DNA from: Fusarium oxysporum f. sp. lycopersici 4287
Taxonomy: Eukaryota; Ascomycota; Sordariomycetes; Hypocreales; Nectriaceae
Assembly (NCBI RefSeq): GCF_000149955.1
Contig: NC_030988.1
Coordinates: forward strand, 3,383,993-3,447,992
Length of the DNA stretch: 64,000 nt
Direction: 5' to 3'
Both the position numbers and the translations under genes were made by a program. Position 1 is the stretch's first letter. Every line of letters begins with the position of its first letter. The notes below the pieces were generated by a model that was not told where the DNA came from, made no database searches, and saw only the letters and a list, made by a program, of their open reading frames with translations. This document shows, one piece after another, positions 11,676 through 22,900 of the stretch.

Positions 11676-13459
11676 ATGTTTAGTTTCTTCTTTCAAGGGC
11701 TTGCGGCTTTACGGCTTCTAGGCCATGTCAGCGCTGCCGAAGTACAGCAGCTCACGCTGTTGTTACCAGCTGAAAGGCCTCCGTGGAGTGAAAAGCTCTC
11801 CCCCTCGCTTGCTGGGTTCAGCATTGAGATGGATCGCTGGCCTGATTGGGCTGGCAGAGAAATCGGGAAGCCAAACAAATATTTCAATCAGCTCCTGCAG
11901 AATCTCGGCGACCGTACCGGTCAGATGCCAACTCTTCGAGTCGGAGCCAACTCCCAGGACCGGGGGACCGTTGATCTTAGGGTCAAAGTGATGAACGCAA
12001 CCTTTCCAAAACCCAGCCCTGATATCCCCAACCCCGAGGCCGATCATATTTATATCGGACGAGACTTTTACGCTCTATCAGGTAACTTGCCTATGGGTAC
12101 AGAGTTTATGTGGGGTTTGAATTTTAAAGCCCTGAATAAAACTGAGACGCTTGCCCAGGCTCGTCTTCTAGGCGATACCTTCCAAGGAAGCCGTTCAGAA
12201 CTGACGAAACATGTTCGGCTTGCACAGGTGGAATTAGGTAACGAACCAGACTTTTGGGGCGAGACCCGGTATTCCCGATCTGGTTCCTACGGCCCAGAGT
12301 GGGATATTCAAAATTACACCAACACCTGGGTTTCGTTCGCTAAAGCTGTCAGCGAGGAGATCGATTTTGGTCCCTCCCAGTCTAGGCACCCGTGTTTGTC
12401 GTCGGGTGCCTACACCGGCTTCAATATTCCCGAATGGCAACCGGAGGGCTCCCTCATCGGCGGAATACTCGCTGACAAGAAGCTTAAAGGCAAGATCTCT
12501 CAGTTCACTGAACATTCCTATTCAGGAGGCTACAGTGCCGGAAAGACATTCACTGTTGGTGACTTGATGAACAAGCGGGCTGTACGCGCCAACATGACCA
12601 CCAGGACGGGTGGGATCAAATCCGTTAGGGGGTCGAAATTATCGTACATACTAGTAAGTGGCCAAATAAAGACGCGCGGAGGCGGTGACTAACAACGTTC
12701 TAGGCCGAAACGAATTCTTATGCAAAGTAAATGGGACTGTAACCTGGCGCTTTTATTGCATGAGACTGACTAACCACAGCCACGGGATCCCAGGTTTAAG
12801 CAACACTGTCGAGGGAGCACTCTGGATGGTTGACTGGATTCTTCTGGGCGCTTCAATTGGCGTCGAGCGTCTTTACATGCACCACGGCGTGGGCTTCCGT
12901 TACAATTCCATCCAGCCGACAAATGAGTCTGATGACGGGCTGAACATCGATCATCCCCACATTTTACCTTCCTACCACGCTTATCTCATTGTTAATGAGG
13001 CCATTGGAAAATCTGCAGGCTCCTATATTGTAGAGTTGCCCACTACAAATATCACACTGACCGCTTATGGTATCTGGGAGTCATCAAAGCTGGTCCGTAT
13101 CGTGGTGCTCAACACCCAGGTCCACACCCAAGGTGAGAAGTCGAGCATCCAGGTCAGCATGAAGGGACTAGGAACGCATAAGCCTGCCACAGTCAAACTT
13201 TTGGAATCGGAGAAAACCAACTCATCCATTGGAATGTAAGCTGATCGCATTAATTCATCGAAAGTCGTACTTACGGAGCTAATTAGTATTTTGTTTGTGT
13301 AGAACATGGGCTGGACAGAGTTTCGAAACTTCATCGGGTGCACCGGAGGGCGAAATAAAAGTAAAGAAAGTCAAGGATGGCAGTTTCAATCTTCCAGCCT
13401 CATCCATCGCCCTTGTAGAGTTTGGCAAGCACGAAAGCAAGGGGTACTTCGTGGGATGA
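11676..13459 (+). CDS. Secreted glycoside hydrolase family 79 (beta-glucuronidase-like)
   Basis: Exons 11676-12653, 12704-12726, 12780-13235 and 13303-13459 join in phase to 537 residues. Introns begin GTAAGT, GTAAAT and GTAAGC and end CTAG, ACAG and GTAG. An N-terminal signal peptide (to about AAEV) directs secretion. The TIM-barrel part has VELGNEPDFWG with the predicted acid/base E190, and ILAETNSYANHGIPGLSN with the predicted nucleophile E328, which lies on the 23-nt second exon. A C-terminal beta-sandwich ends LPASSIALVEFGKHESKGYFVG. Family members remove terminal glucuronate or 4-O-methylglucuronate from plant polysaccharides or glycoconjugates. The length fits fungal GH79 enzymes. The hAT-like element immediately upstream must supply or disrupt the promoter. 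Confidence 0.9.
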
Positions 13460-14852
13460 GCATTCAAGTGAAGAGTCTTGAGGCGAGTAAGATGTTTGTC
13501 AGAGTTTGTACACCAAGAAAACATCACCAACCAAGACTAGGTAGATGAATGAAAAGAACTCGAAGTTTCGGCAAAAACTCGAACACCAAGCTAAGCGGCT
13601 AAGGTTAACCACACCGACGGTAGTAAGGCCTCGCTCCTAGTTGAACACCCAAATCAAAGTCTGTCCTGATTACTACTAACTCTTTGTCCTACTGACTGAT
13701 AAGCTATCCGGTAAGCAAGAAGGAAAAATAAGATGAATGAGAAATATTTTGCCGATGAGGTTCACTGTTTGCATTGTACACCAAATGGGGGACTGCCTGC
13801 CCGATACATGCTTTCTCCAACAGTACACCAGGAAGCGTCTTGGGGGTTTTCGCTAAATTTGTCAAGAAACAACAACTCATCGAAAACTCGACAGGAATTT
13901 CTGCTCCTCAAATATCAATGAATCTAAAAGGCCCAGGAGTTTCATAGCTGCTGGTTATAGTGATGCGTTCGGTTGGAAACTGTCCAACGATGTCCTAGTA
14001 AACCGTTGTATCACAAATTACAAATTCCCATGATAACTGAGACTGTGATGAACATGTTATAGCATCCAGATGTAGCACTTGAAGCATTGCAATAGAAGCC
14101 TTTTGCCTCTCTTTTCCTTCCTGTGACCAAAGTGCACAACCTGTTTCTGAATCCATGCGTTTATCATATTGTACTCCTTGACACACGGTCCATGGTAAGT
14201 GTTCTACGAAGTCAGCAGAATCGCGTTGTATGATTTTGTACTCTTTCTTCCTTTCACCCGAGCTGGTCTTTTGTTAGGACCAGGGTAAATTGAGTTCTAG
14301 GTTCACGATCCCTCCACACTAAATATGGGGCTCCTGTCCTTGTGATCTGGCGGACCTGATCTGTGAGAATGATTGGTTCCAACGAACCTTGTCACTACAA
14401 CTGTGGGAGCCAGGTGTCTGAACAGGAGACTTTCCAAATAAGGAAGTACTAAGTGCGCGGAGGGGTGTCATTCTATATTACAATCACACGTCCAAGGCTT
14501 ACAATATTTGCAACCTACAACAAGGTATCTGGTCTGAAGGAGCAAATACCCCTGTTGAGCGCTTAGCCTGAATAGGCAGGTACAAGTCCGCTCCATCCAT
14601 GCTAGGTCACCAAGTCCGCAGCGTGTGAATGATGACGCCCAGCTATCACTCAATTCATCTTCTGGCCCCGTATACCAGAGTTCCTGCCGAAAAAAAGTCA
14701 ATATGATGTTTATCCAAGGCACTAACCTTTCGCTCAAGGGGTATAAATAGAAGAGGTTTCACCATCTTCGGAGCATCGTTGATAAATATTCTCGCCCGAG
14801 CCAAACTGACAGCTTTTTGCGTGAGCTTCTTCTTTACGTCTTCTTTTGCTCC
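13460..14852. other. Intergenic, no gene recognised
   Basis: Only short frames without motifs. A TATAAATAG box at about 14742 lies about 110 bases upstream of the beta-propeller pseudogene start and is a plausible core promoter for it. Confidence 0.45.
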
Positions 14853-15414
14853 ATGATGCTAGGTATCAGATCAAGCGGCCTCAAGGCCGTGCTAATTTTC
14901 TTATTCATTACGATTGTTCTGGCTACTTCCACCCCAAACCTCCGCCCACATGGCAGGGAGTGTGATCCTACGCAGGATCTACCTATTGATACTTAGAAGG
15001 TCGCGCATTTTGGTGAAAGGCCCGCCTGGTCACCTGACGGGAAGTTTCTGGCTTTCATGTCTAAAACCTACGGCGACGCCTTTCTTTATGATGTCAAGTC
15101 CAAAGTGGTCACACTCCTCACTGACTATCCTCATGGCGGCTACTTACGAGTACAATATCTACCTAATGGGGATTACTTACTCGTTGGTTCGAGTACTTTC
15201 ACGGATTTTAACAGCACTCGTTATGGGGAGCAAGAAATGTTCATTTTGAAAAAGAACTCTCAAGAGCCTATTCCCCTCGGCCAAAAGATTCTGGAAGGAG
15301 TCGCTATCTCGCGCAAGCAGATTAGGATTGCCTGGGCCATTAGTAACAAGAACTACCCAGAACTTCTCAAACCCGGAGAGTCACTCATATATACCGCCGA
15401 TATTGAGTACGTTA
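14853..15414 (+). pseudogene. Secreted TolB-like beta-propeller protein, nonsense codon and transposon truncation
   Basis: The ATG at 14853 opens a signal peptide (VLIFLFITIVLATS), then RECDPTQDLPIDT. Codon 48 (14994-14996) is TAG, in frame with the continuation KVAHFGERPAWSPDGKFLAFMSK...EGVAISRKQIRIAWA...YTADIEYV. The WSPDGKFLAF and ISRKQIRIAWA blocks are WD40-like/TolB propeller strands. Fungal homologues I remember continue for several hundred more residues. Here the sequence stops at the TA 15413-15414, where a pogo-like terminal repeat begins. The gene is therefore dead twice over: an internal stop and the missing 3' part. Confidence 0.7.
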
Positions 15415-16005
15415 CCATCCAGGACCACCTAGTGGGCGCCCCCACCTAATGGACCACCAAAATTTCAATTTTCCCATACAAACTCCGAATTTCCAAGTAC
15501 ATCGCATTCAGCCAAGAACGTAGATACTCGCAAACCTATACCAATGTTGTATAGCAGTTTTCATCAAATTTCCATATCGGCTTGACTTTTCCCCGTTCCG
15601 CCTTGTGGCCTAGTTCTCTAGCACTTTGAATTCTTTCGCATTTCTCCTCATGTACCTTAGGCGACTCCATCCACTCAAGCCGAACTTTCACCTAATTTAC
15701 TCGCCACAACCCCTTTCGTAATAGTTCGCCGTTATTATACCGAAGATGACGTAGCTGAGGCTATATTCGACACCACCGATAGAGGCCTCTCACAGAATGA
15801 GGCGGCCCAGAAACGTGGAGTACCTCAGTGGACCATTTCGAGACGACTTTCCGGTCAAGCAAGCAGGAATGAACGTATCCAGGCCCACCAGCGTATTTCA
15901 AAGAGCCAGGAGGAGACTCTTATTCGTTGGGTGCTGCGACAAGAGTCTCTGGGCTATGCACTCTCGCACAGCCAGCTCCGCGCTTTTAGTGTCGGGTAAG
16001 AGTGT
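15415..16005 (+). mobile_element. 5' fragment of a pogo-like element with transposase N-terminus
   Basis: Directly after TA the sequence CCATCCAGGACCACCT...CCCCCACCTAATGGACC...TTTTCCCATACAAAC matches, imperfectly, the left terminal repeat of the element at 36575 (CCATGCAGTACCCACCT...CCCCATACAAA). From about 15740 a frame reads YTEDDVAEAIFDTTDRGLSQ and continues to WVLRQESLGYALSHSQLRAF. It aligns along its length with the N-terminal helix-turn-helix region of the 36.9-kb transposase (YTENDVIEAILDVTDN...WILRQEALGYAPSHSQ). The coding part ends near 16005; the catalytic domain and the right terminus are missing. Confidence 0.75.
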
Positions 16006-16275
16006 ACACAGTTTGCGAATCTACTTACACTTTATATGTGGGGCTTTGTTTTATAAACAGGAGTTATTGTAGGAGAGGAAGGTACAGGTGCTCAATACTG
16101 TACAGAGCTAGTGGCTTAAAGTGCTAAATAGTTCATGGTAGAGCACCCAATAGCCTGAAATGCTGGCATGAGAAATAAATCTCTATTCTAGATTGTGGTG
16201 CCACTAAGTATCTATTCTCATTTGCCTACCCTGGTTCCTTTACTCTTCATCAACACCCCTTCACTCATCCTTAAC

Positions 16276-17427
16276 TTAAGGCTCGTCGTCGTGGTAGTCT
16301 GGTGGTGAACCGCCGACTTCTTCATACGTGGGTGGCACATGAGGGCCCCAGTCCAAGTCCTTGCTCGTAGGGTCCGTGAGTATAACGTCGTAGGACACAC
16401 GCATGACCCGTTCTGTGAATCCCTTTTTGGCCGATTGGGACCGCTCCAGCGATAGACAGAACCAGACATGGAGCCGGTGCGAAATCTCAAAGCCACCAGC
16501 CCATTTGTTATCGCATGCAAACCCTGGTCTGTCTTTCTGTGGCTGCCGGTTCTTGATCGTATAGTCAAACCCCATGTTCGCTTTTGAGTTCCCAGCAGTA
16601 CCATCGAGTGCCCAGCCATCTTTTATTCCGCACTTCGCAAGCACTTGTGTGTCCCGTATCCGCATCACTCGACCCATGTCCGAAAGGGAAGCGAGACGGT
16701 GCTTCTCACACGCTGGTTGGGTAGTTTTTGTTGTCTGAACTATATGCCACTTGATCTCATCGAGCTTCCATGATTGAAGGTCCCCAATGGCACCATTAGA
16801 ACCGTTCAATCCCTCTAGCTCGAAAGAGAATCTGTTGGAGTTCTCGGCGTCTATAACGGGCTCGTGATGGGTAATAATCGTGATTGGATCGACCGTGGTC
16901 ACCGTTCGTTGTGAACTTCGAGGATCGGGAGGTGAACGCTTGACGATGATGGCATGTTCGTTCCTGGCCGTCTCGAGGGAAGCGACTCCGTGGCGGGCGA
17001 ACTGGGTCTCAGTTGCAAGGCCATACTTGACCGAAATAAGTGAAGTTTCCATTGAGGCTGGATGGTCTCCTTCGATCAGAGCTGAAAAGGGGAATGTGTG
17101 TTTCCCATAAGCGAGAGTCGTTGGTTGAGTGAGGAGCTGACAGCTCGCCAGTTGATGGTTCCAGTTTCGGCAAGCATTGCAGTGTGACTTGAAGGGCCGT
17201 TTGTATTCGATGTGGAGTTTTAAGTCGGCATCAAGTCGGGCCATATACACGCGCTGTTCATGGACTTCAACAGTCACTTCGCCCGAGACCAACAGCTGGA
17301 GACCCTGTTCAGAATCGCTGGAGAGGGCAATGTGTGAGCTTTGGCTGATAGATTCCACGGTAATGGCTGAGCTCTTCTGACTGTTTCTTCTGAACGCCGA
17401 GGATAGATGGTCTTGAAAGCGTGCCAT
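16276..17427 (-). CDS. Arrestin-like protein (LDB19/ART type) with two PPxY motifs
   Basis: A single-exon frame of 383 residues starts MARFQDHLSSAF. The body has the beta-sandwich pattern of arrestin-like adaptors (LLVSGEVTVEVHEQRVYMARLDADLKLHIEYKR, GKHTFPFSALIEGDHPASMET, KWHIVQTTKTTQPACEKH, HRLHVWFCLSLERS). The tail ends VPPTYEEVGGSPPDYHDDEP, giving PPTY at 365-368 and PPDY at 375-378. PPxY motifs bind WW domains of Rsp5/NEDD4-type ubiquitin ligases, so the likely role is to bring the ligase to plasma-membrane transporters for endocytosis. The LDB19 assignment rests on the general pattern and is less certain than the arrestin fold. Confidence 0.75.
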   Translation of the reverse strand: MARFQDHLSSAFRRNSQKSSAITVESISQSSHIALSSDSEQGLQLLVSGEVTVEVHEQRVYMARLDADLKLHIEYKRPFKSHCNACRNWNHQLASCQLLTQPTTLAYGKHTFPFSALIEGDHPASMETSLISVKYGLATETQFARHGVASLETARNEHAIIVKRSPPDPRSSQRTVTTVDPITIITHHEPVIDAENSNRFSFELEGLNGSNGAIGDLQSWKLDEIKWHIVQTTKTTQPACEKHRLASLSDMGRVMRIRDTQVLAKCGIKDGWALDGTAGNSKANMGFDYTIKNRQPQKDRPGFACDNKWAGGFEISHRLHVWFCLSLERSQSAKKGFTERVMRVSYDVILTDPTSKDLDWGPHVPPTYEEVGGSPPDYHDDEP

Positions 17428-18173
17428 AGCTGCGAGCTGGATCGTGACAATGGCGATCGGTATCGGTAGTTGATGTTGATGGATGTGGCTTGCAATTTGA
17501 GCGACGCGAATCGTGGGCTGGCCTGATCATGATCCGGACGAACTGCCATCATGGGGAAGCAATTTATATTGATGGGCCGCATCGTGAATATCGTGACAAC
17601 ACCCTCCTGAAAAATTATCGATTATAAATTATTCATGAATTTTTCGCGATGGGCGCAGATCATCTCGGCCCCATATCGCGCCGTCTGACCGCCTTTCTCA
17701 CAGCTTTTCCGGGCAGCTGGGCGCGCGGACCAGAGGTGAGAAGATTCTTACATCGCCAAATGTGCCAGCTAATGCAAAATGAGCCTCGAACAACGTGAGT
17801 CATCACCGGCTGTTTGGCGCCTTTTCTGACTGAAGGTCGGTGGCATGTTCCTAATGTGATCATGTGGGCGTCCTTGACCAGTCAGAAGCGCGAATTTTAT
17901 GCAAGTTGCTGACGTGCCCCGCCTGACGCCAGACGGACATTGAGCTTAACTCCAGATAAACGTTTAGACGATGCCATCCCGGCATTTGTCGCTTCGACCC
18001 CTGCATCCGCCATTTATTAGGCCTCATCTGGCGCTGTCGACAAGGAGCAGCCGGGCCGTTAATCCGGGAGGATGAGTTCACAATAAACGGGGCTCCCGTG
18101 CAACTGTGGTTTTGGTGGGGCGTTCTTTGGGCTGCGAGGGATTTGCGGAGCACTCTGATACCATTGGTCAATG
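17428..18173. other. Upstream region of the arrestin-like gene, nothing else recognised
   Basis: Holds the presumed 5' untranslated region and promoter of the minus-strand arrestin-like gene. No convincing frame on either strand. Confidence 0.4.
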
Positions 18174-18228
18174 AGTCCACCTACCAGCAAGCAAAAAAAA
18201 AAGTTTCCCCATACAAACTGCTACTTTT
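18174..18228 (+). repeat. Orphan terminal repeat of the pogo-like family
   Basis: GTCCACCTACCAGC, then an A run, then TTTCCCCATACAAAC and TGCTACTTTTC. This follows the order of words in the left ends at 36575 and 63832 (CCACCTACCG, A-rich, CCCCATACAAA, TGCTATTTTTC). No matching right end is visible, so it is a solo terminus or a small derivative. Confidence 0.55.
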
Positions 18229-18340
18229 CAATCCCCTCACAAAGAGGCACTAGAAATACGGAAAACAAATTGATTGCTATTTCCCAGTTCAGAATCGATT
18301 GTAATTCAATTTCCTCTTGGCTTTGTGACTGCACGGCCTG

Positions 18341-18365
18341 CACCAGGCTGGCGATCAATTCAACC
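18341..18365 (+). repeat. Orphan terminus of the 33-kb hAT-like MITE family
   Basis: CAGGCTGGCGATCAATTCAA matches the left terminal repeat of the MITE at 33118. The following ATTCAAT-rich 100 bases resemble its interior, but no intact right end with an 8-bp duplication is visible. Confidence 0.45.
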
Positions 18366-18839
18366 ATCAACTCAATCCCGTCAATTTTATGGAAGTTGAA
18401 GTCACGTGCATCGATTCAATCAATTCCATTTGACACTCGCATTGATTGTTTCAATTCCACCTAGATGCTTTCAACGTTGACCATCGGTTGAATTTATGTT
18501 ATGTTACGTATGGTTTTCGCCCGGGGGGTCATCGGCTCCGAAAGTCCCCTACTGGGGCACAGGACGTGCTGGGCTAGAGGAATCGGAATCTATCTACACG
18601 CTAGTTACAGAAATGCTATTGGCCATAAAGGATTAGTCATTTCGCGACGCGAAATTAGTCTTCCCCGTGGCATCCAAGTTCCGCAAACGGGTCAGTAGAC
18701 CGCACCCCATCCAGCATATCATCGGCACAAATGGCGCATCCCATCGAGCCCGTTACCCGTCAGCGGGATGACAAGGCGCAGCTGGCATATCGCAGCCGCT
18801 TTTGGAGCCTGATGTCAGAAGAGCTGAGATCAGTCTGTG
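18366..18839. other. Between orphan repeats and LINE 3' end, no gene recognised
   Basis: May include the 3' untranslated part of the LINE and older flanking DNA. The exact LINE 3' end could not be placed because no poly(A) or simple terminal repeat is evident. Confidence 0.3.
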
Positions 18840-18850
18840 TGCGGCAGCTC

Positions 18851-18872
18851 GGGACCACCTCAAGGTGGTCCC
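18851..18872 (-). other. Perfect 10-bp hairpin in the LINE 3' untranslated region
   Basis: GGGACCACCT, a 2-base loop CA, then AGGTGGTCCC. It lies about 135 bases past the LINE ORF2 stop at 19006. LINE reverse transcriptases can recognise 3' RNA structures, so this could be such a signal; that role is inference. Confidence 0.5.
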
Positions 18873-19775
18873 GGCCAGGTGAGGGGCGCGGTGTCGCCCT
18901 TCATCTGGCCGTGAGCATATAAGAGAGGAAGAAAAGGTAACAAAAGAGATGTGTGGAAGATATAGAGGTAAGGAGAGTCGCGAGTGCTTCTCAGGTCATC
19001 GTCGCCTAATAACGAGGGCAAATCTTTCCAAAGAACGCGCTGTCCTTGGACAGGTCGATGAATTTGCTGAAGTCTCTTCCTATTGCAAGGTTCACTGCCG
19101 TATTCGGAGAGGGTGCAAGCCTCATCCGATGACGCAGCGGTACTTTTCTGCAGTAGAAGATGTGATCCGGTGCTTTGCGTCGGCCACATGAGCAGACCAG
19201 GCGTGCGTCGTTGTGGTCGAATCTCTCGTGATACGCAGCGAAGTCCCCATGGAGGGATCTCGCTGCCAGCAGATGGTGCAAGGCTGCGCGCGGGAGCGAG
19301 AGCTCCGGCGGGCAGCCTGTGGTCGCCTTGAGATTGAGTCTTTTGTACTGCTCAGGAGCGGAGGTGGACCACCACGCCTGGAACGCTTCTTTGGGCTTCT
19401 GTCTTGCGATTCTTCGTAGGTAAGCCAGCGTCGGTTGAGCGCCTTCGGGCTCTGGGAGCGATGACGCTGCCTTTGCCAGCTTGTCGGCCTGTTCGTTGCC
19501 GGGGATGTTGGAGTGCCCTGGCACCCAGCGAACTTGGATGGCTCCATGCGATGTCGTCAGAGCTTGGAACTCGAGAAAGACGTTTTGAGAGGATTCAGAA
19601 GGAGTGCCTCGTAGACACGTGGCGGCTGCCAGGTTATCTAGGCAGATGAATATATTCTGTGTTGCTAATTCTCGCAGGTTTAGAGCAGCCTTCAGGCCCT
19701 CAAAAGCCCCGGCAGCTTCAGCATCGAAAACCTCAGCAGGTCCGAGGCGACCTGATCCGTCAAAGATGGGGATAT

Positions 19776-19969
19776 TGTTGTTTATATTGCGCAGTAGTGC
19801 TGGGTGAAAATGTATTTTTATGAAACTTGGTTGTTCATTATTGAGCTGAGAGTTATTCTCGGGTTTATATCTCTAGATGATTGTATCTAGGACTTTGAAC
19901 TTTAAATCTAGGACTTTCAGACTAACAGTCTGAATCCTGAAGGGAAGGGGATTCCCGGATTTTCCAACA
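19776..19969 (-). repeat. Copia 3' LTR (194 bp)
   Basis: By eye identical base for base to 24480-24673. The inner boundary lies 20 bases from the gag-pol stop codon. Confidence 0.95.
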
Positions 19970-19989
19970 CGCCCCCATCCACCTTGTCT

Positions 19990-22900
19990 TCAGGGCACAG
20001 AGTCATCGTGGACTTCAGTACTCCAAATAATACGACCTGCTTCCTCGATCGGACATGCACTGACTCGAATTGCTTCTAGAAAGTGACCGTGGCTGACGGC
20101 GTTCAATGGTTTAGTGAGTCCGTCTGCTACCTGCTCATGTGTGCTGACGTATTGCACATCAATATTCCCGGCTTCAACTTCTTCTCGGATATGGTGCTCG
20201 GTTAACGGAATGTGCTTTGTCCGTTGGTGAAGCTCAGGGTTTCTGCATAGCTTTAGGGAACCCTGGTTGTCGCCGTTCAGTGGGATAGGCATATGTAGCG
20301 GAAGGAGCAGTTCAGAGAAGAGGTTCCTAGTCCAGGCCAATTCTCTGGCACACTGGGAGAGTGCTGTATATTCAGCCTCGGTAGTCGATAGTGCCACTGT
20401 TTCGTGCCGTTTGGCCCTCCATGAGACTGTAGATCCTTCAAGTTGAACAAGCCATCCAAACGTCGATCTTCCCGTAACAGTGTCGCCTTTCCAATCCGAG
20501 TCGGCCCAAGCTGTGATGCTCCAAGCGGATTCAGGATCTTTCTTGACGCCCCCAAGCACCAGGCCGTGGTCTCTTGTCTGCTGTAGATAGCGGAGACCTC
20601 TTTTGATCATTCGTGAATGTGTTGGTGATGGATTCGACATGTATCTTGAGAGTACCGAGAGTAGGAAAGCTAAATCGGGTCTGGTTTGGGTCATTCCATA
20701 CATCAGCGAGCCGGTTTTCGAGCTATAGTCTTCTCGTTCTTCTGGAGAAGCCGAGTCGCCATTGTCTCTTGGTTGCAGTGTCGAGAGTGAATTTCGCTCC
20801 ATCGGGGTCTTGACCGGTCGACAATCCTCTAAGCCGAATTTCTTCAGTATTCTGGTAAAATATGCATCCTGGGAAAGGTAGATCAGCCTTGAGTTCCTGT
20901 CTCGGGTTATTCTTACTCCAAGAAAATGGCTGGCGGGACCGAGATCAGTCATTGTGAAGATCTCTCCCAGGCGGGCTTTGTACCCTTGGATTGCTTCCTT
21001 GTTGCTGCCCATGATGAGGAAGTCATCCACATATGTGATGATGATCACTCCCGTTGTGGGATTGTGATATACGGCCGTGTCAGACGTTACTTGTCGAAAG
21101 TCAAGGGATTCCAAGGCCTCCTTCAGCTTCTTTTGCCATTGCCGAGGCGCCTGTTTGAGTCCATAGAGGGATTTGATCAGTTTGCAGATCTTCTCGGTTG
21201 AGAATCCTGGCGGACGGTCTTCTGGGTGTTGGTCGAAATACTCTACAAGCCCTTCCGGCATTTCGATGAAGACTTCTTCCTCGAGGTCCCCTTCCAGGAA
21301 CGCCGTCGACACGTCCATCTGCTCAATCTCCCAGTCAAGACAGGCAGCAACGGTGAGGAGGATTCTCCAAGTCGCCGCTTTGGCAACAGAGGCAAAGGTC
21401 TGGTTGTAGTCAAAGCCGAACTGTTGTTCAAAGCCTCTGACCACCAGCCGCGCCTTGAACTTGTCGAGGTTGCCGTCCTCGTTTTTCTTGACCTTGAATA
21501 CCCATTTGACGGTAAGTGGCCTATTGTGAGCTTGGTTGCGGTCCAGCATGCGCCAAGTTCCTTTCGTGAGGAGACTGCGCAGCTCACTGTGTATTGCTCT
21601 GAGCCAATGCTCCCTTTGCGGACCTTGAAGCGCTTCAGTCATTGTTTTGGGCTCAGTGATCACCTCTTTTCGGAGATCGGGCAGCTTAGCTGATGTCATG
21701 GATGTTGTCGTCTGTCCATGCTGAGGATTATGCACCTCAGCATGCTGAAGATTGTTCACTTCAGACCTTTGTGGCCTTGGAGTCTTTGTCTGCTCCGTGA
21801 CGGACTGTGGCCGGCTTGAGATGGGAGCTCCGTTCTTGCGGATTTCCGGCTCAACATCATGCTCAGTTTCGGTCAGGAGTTCTGTCTCCCCAACCTTTTC
21901 GTAGAATTGTACATTTGCAGAACGGACGATCTGATGTCCCTTCCTGCGAGAGGGCACCCAGCAGGTGTAGATCTGTGAACCTTCCATGCATAGGTAGATT
22001 CCAGCCTCTCCTCTTGGGCCAAACTTGTGTGATCTCAATCTTCGTTCCTGCGGTATGTGTATCGTGACTTGTGAGCCGCAGATTCGTTCTCCGGACAGAT
22101 CCGGCTTGTTGTCTTGTCCGGGGAAGGCCTCGTTGAGAAAGCTTTCCATGGGAGTGAGGCCATCAATTGCCCTGGTGGCTGTCACGTTTGTCTTGCGCAC
22201 CATATCTTCCAGGACCAATGGCCAGAGCTCTATCGGGATTCTTTCCGATTCCATGGTTGCTCTGACTTTGTCAAAGATGATGCGGTTAGAGCGCTCAGCA
22301 ACTCCGTTAAATTCAGGAGTATATGGTGTCGTCTTGATGATCTTGACGCCGTGAGTGTACTCGAGGTTTTTGAGAGACGCACCATAGAGCTCAGAGCCGC
22401 CATCCATTTGGATTGCGTACACTCGGATGCCATACTGAGTTCGTATCTTGGAGATGAGCTGGCCTAGAAGTTCCGAAGCCATCCCCTTCCTCGTGAACGT
22501 GTAGGCCCATCTCATTCTATGCCTGTCATCTGTGGCAATCATTCCCCATCGTTCGCCTCTAATGCCCGGTGGATTGACTTTGAAGGTGTCAACATGAATG
22601 AACCCGGCCCTGGAGGCTCGTTTCCGTTTATTTCGCGGAGTCCATCGTAGGGCCTTTGCGATGTCGCAGGCGAGGCAGTAATTGAAAGGCTGATGGTCGT
22701 GGTGGCCGTCACAGTACATTCCTCTGGTCATTTTGGCAGTCTGTGACACCTGATATGCGTTAACATGGCCGAGTCTTCGGTGCCAAAGGTCGACATTCAG
22801 GCATTGGTTTGATGAAGCAGTGTGATGATTGCATGGTTCTGGCTGGAGTTCCGAGACGGCCTGGTTTGAAACAGTAGTCTTTCCGACCTCAGTGTTCACG

